Shown here piece after piece: positions 60,372 through 64,000 of a stretch of 64,000 bases of DNA. The number at the start of each line of letters is the position of its first letter. Positions within the stretch are counted from its first letter, which is position 1. The DNA is from JANQPX01 sp039197065 (GTDB lineage: Bacteria > Pseudomonadota > Alphaproteobacteria > Geminicoccales > Geminicoccaceae). The stretch is taken from NCBI GenBank assembly GCA_039197065.1, contig JBCCUL010000039.1, forward strand, positions 20,850 to 84,849, in the 5' to 3' direction. The notes below the pieces were generated by a model. The model had not been told where the DNA came from, ran no database searches, and saw nothing but the letters and a program-made list of their open reading frames with translations. The position numbers were made by a program, and so were the translations under genes.

Positions 60372-60458
60372 ATGGCCGACCGGCATTTGCCGCCCGAATC
60401 GATCTGTCCCGGCATGCTCCCGTCGCTTAGCGGAGGGCGCAATGATCTGGTCCGATGA
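60372..60458 (+). CDS. Possible 28-codon leader ORF overlapping DUF1636
   Basis: ATG 60372 has AGGAG about 8 bases upstream, the site the riboswitch platform would mask. It encodes 28 residues (MADRHLPPESICPGMLPSLS and eight more), ends at TGA 60458 and overlaps the DUF1636 start at 60442 in another frame. It may pass riboswitch control on by translational coupling. Confidence 0.35.
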   Translation: MADRHLPPESICPGMLPSLSGGRNDLVR

Positions 60459-60867
60459 TACCCATATCTTCACCTGCACGAACTGCCGCCATCTCGGCGC
60501 GCCATGCGCCGATGCTACGGTGCTGGCGCGCAAGCTGGTCGAGGCGGTCCGGCGAGCGTCGCCTTTCACCGCCGAAGACTTCGAGGTAACCGGCCATGGT
60601 CGGCTCGAAGGCTGCGCGCGCACCTGCCCGGCACGCTTCGTCGCCAACAAGACTCACATCTCGATCTATGGAGACGTAAGCGCCGATACTGATCTCACGT
60701 CGCTTGCAAGCTTCGCCGACTCGTTCTTCGAAAGCGGGCGGCATGAGACGATCGAGCTTCCTGCCAGTCTCGACCGGACGCCCTGCGAAATGATCAGGGC
60801 GGTTCCCAAAGGTGGACGGGTCGAATTCACCCTCGGCGCCGAGCCGGCGCCGGTCAAGCGTCACTAG
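60442..60867 (+). CDS. DUF1636 protein (CobW-associated, Cys-rich thioredoxin-like)
   Basis: 141 aa. Two cysteine pairs, FTCTNC near the N-terminus and GCARTCPARF at about residues 55-64, match the DUF1636 pattern, in which they may bind an iron-sulfur cluster or another metal. GGAGG lies before the ATG. DUF1636 genes are repeatedly found with cobW and B12 riboswitches, which holds here (cobW at 63245). The function is unknown; metal handling for cobalamin synthesis is likely. Confidence 0.82.
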   Translation: MIWSDDTHIFTCTNCRHLGAPCADATVLARKLVEAVRRASPFTAEDFEVTGHGRLEGCARTCPARFVANKTHISIYGDVSADTDLTSLASFADSFFESGRHETIELPASLDRTPCEMIRAVPKGGRVEFTLGAEPAPVKRH

Positions 60868-60884
60868 AGGCAGGGTTCGTCGCC

Positions 60885-61688
60885 ATGCGCCGCTTTCCGC
60901 CGGAGCGGATCGTCTGTCTGACCGAAGAGACGGTCGAGACCCTCTATCTTCTGGGCGAGGAGCGTCGGATCGTCGGCGTTTCGGGTTATGCGGTGCGACC
61001 GCCACGGGTGCGACAGGAAAAGCCGCGCGTGGCGGCGTTCACCAGCGCCGACATCCCAAAGATCCTGGCGCTGTCGCCGGATCTCGTCCTGACGTTCTCG
61101 GATCTTCAGGCTGATATCGCCGCCGACCTGCTACGCCAGGGGATAACGGTGTTTGGCTTCAACCAGCGGGACGTCGTCGGCATTCTCACGATGATCCGAA
61201 CCCTCGGCGCGCTGGTGGGGGCTGCGGCGCGCGCGGAGGAGCTTGCCGGCAGCTATGAGCGCCGGCTCGCTCGGATTCGTGAAGCAAGCGCTAGTCGCGT
61301 CCAGCCGAAGGTCTACTTTGAGGAATGGGACGCACCGCTGATTAGTGGCATCGGCTGGGTGTCCGAGCTGATCGCGATCGCCGGCGGCGCCGACATTTTC
61401 GCCGAGCTTGCGGCCAGACCGTCGGCAAGGGAGAGGATTGTGCAGCCAGAAGACGTGATCGTCAGAGCGCCGGATGTGATTCTCGCCTCCTGGTGCGGCA
61501 AGAAAGTACGTCCAGAGGAGATTGCCGGCCGGGATGGTTGGGCCGATCTCCCAGCTGTTGCCCATGGCCGCATCCACGAAATCAAGTCACCGCTAATACT
61601 GCAGCCGGGGCCGGCGGCGTTGACCGACGGACTCGATCGCATGGTCTCGCTTATCCGCGATGTTCGACCGCCGGAAACCGCGGGATGA
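60885..61688 (+). CDS. BtuF-like periplasmic-binding-fold protein without signal peptide
   Basis: 267 aa. PPERIVCLTEETVETLYLLG, GVSGYA, PDLVLTFSDLQ and GIGWVSELIAIAGGADIFAE match the PF01497 fold of cobalamin/iron-siderophore binding proteins. The protein begins directly with the first strand and has no signal peptide, so it is probably cytoplasmic. No BtuCD genes are adjacent. It may be a cytoplasmic corrinoid carrier or sensor, or may depend on an unseen start. The stop overlaps the next ATG (ATGA). Confidence 0.8.
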   Translation: MRRFPPERIVCLTEETVETLYLLGEERRIVGVSGYAVRPPRVRQEKPRVAAFTSADIPKILALSPDLVLTFSDLQADIAADLLRQGITVFGFNQRDVVGILTMIRTLGALVGAAARAEELAGSYERRLARIREASASRVQPKVYFEEWDAPLISGIGWVSELIAIAGGADIFAELAARPSARERIVQPEDVIVRAPDVILASWCGKKVRPEEIAGRDGWADLPAVAHGRIHEIKSPLILQPGPAALTDGLDRMVSLIRDVRPPETAG

Positions 61689-62578
61689 CGACGCCGTCTC
61701 GTCCGATCAGCCCTTGCGTCGGCGTCTGTGAGCTAGACGAGGTGAGCGGCTATTGTCTCGGCTGCGCCCGCACCGGCGACGAGATCGCCGGCTGGTCTCG
61801 AGCGGACGAGGCCGAGCGCCAGGCGATCTGGGCGGCACTGCCGGCGCGGTTCGAAGCCCTCGGTGTCACCTGCCGGCGGCTCGCCTGGGACATCGAGCGC
61901 ATCCGCCGCTTTACCGCCGAGGGCCTTGGCCAGGGCCGGCGCATGGCGGTTCTGGGGGTCGTCGGCGCGCTCGGCGAGTTCATGCCTAGACCTGACGCGC
62001 CGGTCGCTGTGCATCTGGAAGGTAGCGTCCTGATCGCGCGAACCGAGGGGGCTGCCCTTCGCCTTCGCCTGGAGGACACGACGCGGGCCCTTGCCTTCAG
62101 CAATGCTGATCCGGCGGACGGCAAGGAGCCGATCGCGCTGGTGGTTCCAAGACAGCGCTGGGCTGTTCCGGCGGTCTCGGTTCTGACCGCGCTCGGCCCC
62201 GACCGAGAGGCGATAACCGAGGACGGGCTGGCGGGGCTTTTGTTCGATCTCGGTCTCGGCCGCCAGGAAGCGCGTTTTTTGGTGCGCATCGCCGATGAAC
62301 ACAGCCGAGAGGTGATGGAGGCCCATCTCGGCACGCCGCTGCTCGAGGCTCTGCCAAAGATCGGACCGATGCTGGTCCGGACGAGCCCGCCCCGGGTCAT
62401 CGAGACACCGCTCGGCCGGGTCGAGATCGCGACCTCAATCCCGCCGCCCGGCGGCAAGTCGCCAAACGGGCCGCACACCCATCTGCTGCCAGCCTATCTC
62501 GCTTCGGGCCGCACCATGCCAGCGGGGATGAATATCCCGGAGAGCTATCTTCCGGGCACGATCCTCTATCCCGTCTGA
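61685..62578 (+). CDS. DUF1289 protein with an extra C-terminal domain
   Basis: 297 aa. The first 60 residues are a DUF1289 domain: ISPCVGVCELDEVSGYCLGC and ARTGDEIAGW, four conserved cysteines. The remaining 230 residues form a second domain, ending GKSPNGPHTHLLPAYLASGR (His-rich) that I cannot assign; DUF1289 proteins are usually only 60-100 residues long. It is the third gene of the riboswitch operon, so a role in metal or corrinoid handling is inferred. Its end overlaps the convergent membrane protein by 13 bases. Confidence 0.8.
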   Translation: MTTPSRPISPCVGVCELDEVSGYCLGCARTGDEIAGWSRADEAERQAIWAALPARFEALGVTCRRLAWDIERIRRFTAEGLGQGRRMAVLGVVGALGEFMPRPDAPVAVHLEGSVLIARTEGAALRLRLEDTTRALAFSNADPADGKEPIALVVPRQRWAVPAVSVLTALGPDREAITEDGLAGLLFDLGLGRQEARFLVRIADEHSREVMEAHLGTPLLEALPKIGPMLVRTSPPRVIETPLGRVEIATSIPPPGGKSPNGPHTHLLPAYLASGRTMPAGMNIPESYLPGTILYPV

Positions 62579-63132
62579 AGGCGCTCCGATCCGATGAACG
62601 GAGCGGTCAGCTTGAGCTTGGCGCCGATGGCCTGCAGCGCCGCCAGAACGACGAAGGCGAGCGCATTGGTCCAGGCGATGCCTAACAGCACCGCTGGTGC
62701 AAAGGCCGCGGGATCGCTCGGCAGGATGAAACTCGCGAGATAGATCGTGAGCTGCTGCGCGCAGAGGGCTGCGGCCCATGCGAGCGATGCGCGAAGCAGA
62801 GGACCGCGGAAGACAAATGCCCGGACCGTCAACATGGCGGCTGCAACCGCTGCTACGGCGGACAAGCCGATCGCCACACCCCAGGCAAGCGTCATCGGAT
62901 CGGTGGGGTAGCCGAGCAGGCCGAAGCCGACGGCCTGGTTGATCAACCAAGCGAGGATGGTGACCGCGAAGGCGTCCACCTTCTTCAGCGCAAGCGCGCC
63001 AAGGGCGGCCAGGGCAGCGAACGGCGTGGCGCAAGCGAGCGCCAAGCTGAAGACGAAGCTGGTGCCAGCCAGCAGCAGCACCCAAGTCCAGCGGCGATAG
63101 GTGACATCATGGCCAGCTAGTCGATGCGGCAT
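62566..63132 (-). CDS. Membrane protein in the cobalamin region
   Basis: 188 aa from ATG 63132 (GGAGAGGACC upstream); the frame extends to 63207 without support. It has about five to six membrane helices and GYPTDPMTLAWGVAIGLSAV. Similar proteins occur beside cobW/cobN in alphaproteobacteria and have been proposed as cobalt-related, but I cannot name a family with certainty. It is likely co-transcribed with cobW, which lies 112 bases upstream on the same strand. Confidence 0.72.
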   Translation of the reverse strand: MPHRLAGHDVTYRRWTWVLLLAGTSFVFSLALACATPFAALAALGALALKKVDAFAVTILAWLINQAVGFGLLGYPTDPMTLAWGVAIGLSAVAAVAAAMLTVRAFVFRGPLLRASLAWAAALCAQQLTIYLASFILPSDPAAFAPAVLLGIAWTNALAFVVLAALQAIGAKLKLTAPFIGSERLQTG

Positions 63133-63244
63133 CGGTCCTCTCCTTGGTGGAGGATATGGATCGTTTTCCTCGCCCGCCAACAGCCGCTCCGCTTGACCCC
63201 GCCACATCGTGCGGCGGGGTCATCTCCGAGACCATCGAAAGACC

Positions 63245-64000
63245 TCAGGCAGCGAGCTTGCCGACGGCACCGAGCACCTGAGCGATGCCTTGTTGGTTCA
63301 GGCCGTGCTCGCCGATCACCACCAGGCGACTGCGGCGCGCTTCGCCGTCCTGCCAGGGGCGATCGAAGTAATGCTGCAGCCGGTCGCCGACGCCTTGGAC
63401 GGCGAGGCGCATTGGTTTGCCTTCGACCTCGATGAAGCCCTTGACCCGAAGCACGCCGTGTACGCGGATCGTATTGCGCAGCTGCTCGATAAATTCGTCG
63501 GGACTGGTAGTCGCGGCGAGCTCAACATGAAAGCTCTCGAAATCGTCATGTTCGTGATCCTCGCCGTGGTCGTGATGCGACTTGCGGCTGTCCAGATCAT
63601 CCTCGGCAGCGGCATCGAGGCCGAGGAGGACGGCGGGCGGCAGGCCTTCCTGGTTTGAGCGCACCATGCGAATGCCGGGGCGTAGCTCCTCTTTGACCCG
63701 CGCCTCGATGTCAGCCCAATCCTGTTCCGCGATCAGATCCGCCTTGTTGACCACCACCAGATCGGCAGCACCCAGCTGCTCCTCGAACAGCTCCTCCAGC
63801 GGGCTCTCGTGATCGAGATTGTCGTCCGCCTTACGCTGCGCCTCCAGCGCCGCCGGGTTGGACGCGAAGAGGCCGTCGCGCACGGCTGCGGCGTCGACCA
63901 CCGCGACCACGCCGTCGACCGTGACGCGGTTTCGGATCTCCGGCCAGTTGAAGGCCTTGATCAGCGGCTTGGGCAGGGCGAGGCCCGATGTCTCGATCAC
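63245..64000 (-). CDS. cobW: CobW family GTPase/metallochaperone, N-terminus outside the window
   Basis: 251 residues are visible. MIETSGLALPKPLIKAF (ExxG/TSG region), the GTPase specificity motif VVVNKADLI, a His/Asp-rich loop (SRKSHHDHGEDHEHDD), and the CobW_C domain (VLRVKGFIEVEGKPMRLAVQ) are in the normal order. The P-loop and Cys-x-Cys-Cys metal site should lie just beyond 64000. CobW delivers cobalt to CobNST in aerobic cobalamin synthesis; the riboswitch context supports CobW over its zinc paralogues. Confidence 0.88.
   Translation of the reverse strand: MIETSGLALPKPLIKAFNWPEIRNRVTVDGVVAVVDAAAVRDGLFASNPAALEAQRKADDNLDHESPLEELFEEQLGAADLVVVNKADLIAEQDWADIEARVKEELRPGIRMVRSNQEGLPPAVLLGLDAAAEDDLDSRKSHHDHGEDHEHDDFESFHVELAATTSPDEFIEQLRNTIRVHGVLRVKGFIEVEGKPMRLAVQGVGDRLQHYFDRPWQDGEARRSRLVVIGEHGLNQQGIAQVLGAVGKLAA

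Noticed and set aside
1..64000. CRISPR arrays, rRNA genes, phage structural genes, complete insertion sequences
   Set aside because: No regularly spaced repeats, no rRNA-like stretches, no phage head or tail genes, and both IS3 copies are clearly truncated.

Overview
The window is high-GC DNA with dense, co-directional operons. It carries many TRAP and ABC uptake systems, cobalamin riboswitches, a CobW gene, DUF1636 and DUF1289 genes and FCD-type GntR regulators. This gene style suggests an alphaproteobacterium of Hyphomicrobiales or Rhodospirillales type; no rRNA or species marker is present, so finer placement is not possible. Most of the window is accessory catabolic and transport DNA.

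Layout. 0-8.7 kb: a partial GntR regulator with paired operators, a ureohydrolase, an RND efflux operon divergent from its TetR gene, and a haloalkane dehalogenase divergent from a second TetR gene across a large inverted repeat. 8.8-15.4 kb: an FCD regulator divergent from a six-gene operon (FAH hydrolase, ABC importer of the NMT1/SsuABC type, LDH2-type oxidoreductase, second FAH hydrolase). 15.6-30.5 kb: a run of fifteen minus-strand genes. It holds one ABC importer, two TRAP importers, an amidohydrolase, an M20 amidase of the AllC/HyuC type, two PuuE/allantoinase-like deacetylases, a hydantoin/allantoin-type racemase and a maleate-isomerase-like protein. This looks like a dedicated pathway for uptake and ring opening of a cyclic amide, ureide or related N-heterocycle. 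30.9-38.5 kb: probable satellites of that pathway (phosphoribosyltransferase, AllG-like DUF1116 protein, class II aldolase, GMC oxidoreductase, formamidase, Fe-alcohol dehydrogenase, two tautomerases). Several of these are broken: the GMC gene has a frameshift, and the formamidase and dehydrogenase are both cut at a head-to-head junction.

38.6-50 kb holds an AraC regulator, a serine hydrolase, a sterol-desaturase-like enzyme, a decayed pair (S26 signal peptidase and amber-interrupted coiled-coil protein), a P450 with unusual catalytic residues, an enoyl-CoA hydratase, and a CmcJ-like/LLM/SDR operon divergent from a LysR gene. 51-55.6 kb is a junkyard: two IS3-family fragments, a truncated DUF4437 duplicate, an interrupted flavin monooxygenase, and the 3' half of a tRNA-Lys(CTT), which is the usual footprint of an integrative element.

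56.9-64 kb is a cobalamin/metal region. One cobalamin riboswitch precedes a 45-aa membrane protein and a ZnuABC/AztABC-type metal importer, so the metal may be cobalt. A second riboswitch precedes DUF1636, a BtuF-like protein without signal peptide, and a DUF1289 protein. A membrane protein and CobW (cut by the window end) lie on the opposite strand.

The most interesting candidates are the 15-gene ureide-like cluster with its AllG-like neighbour, the B12-riboswitch-controlled Zn-type importer with nested leader ORFs, and the precise operator palindromes in front of the dehalogenase and efflux genes.
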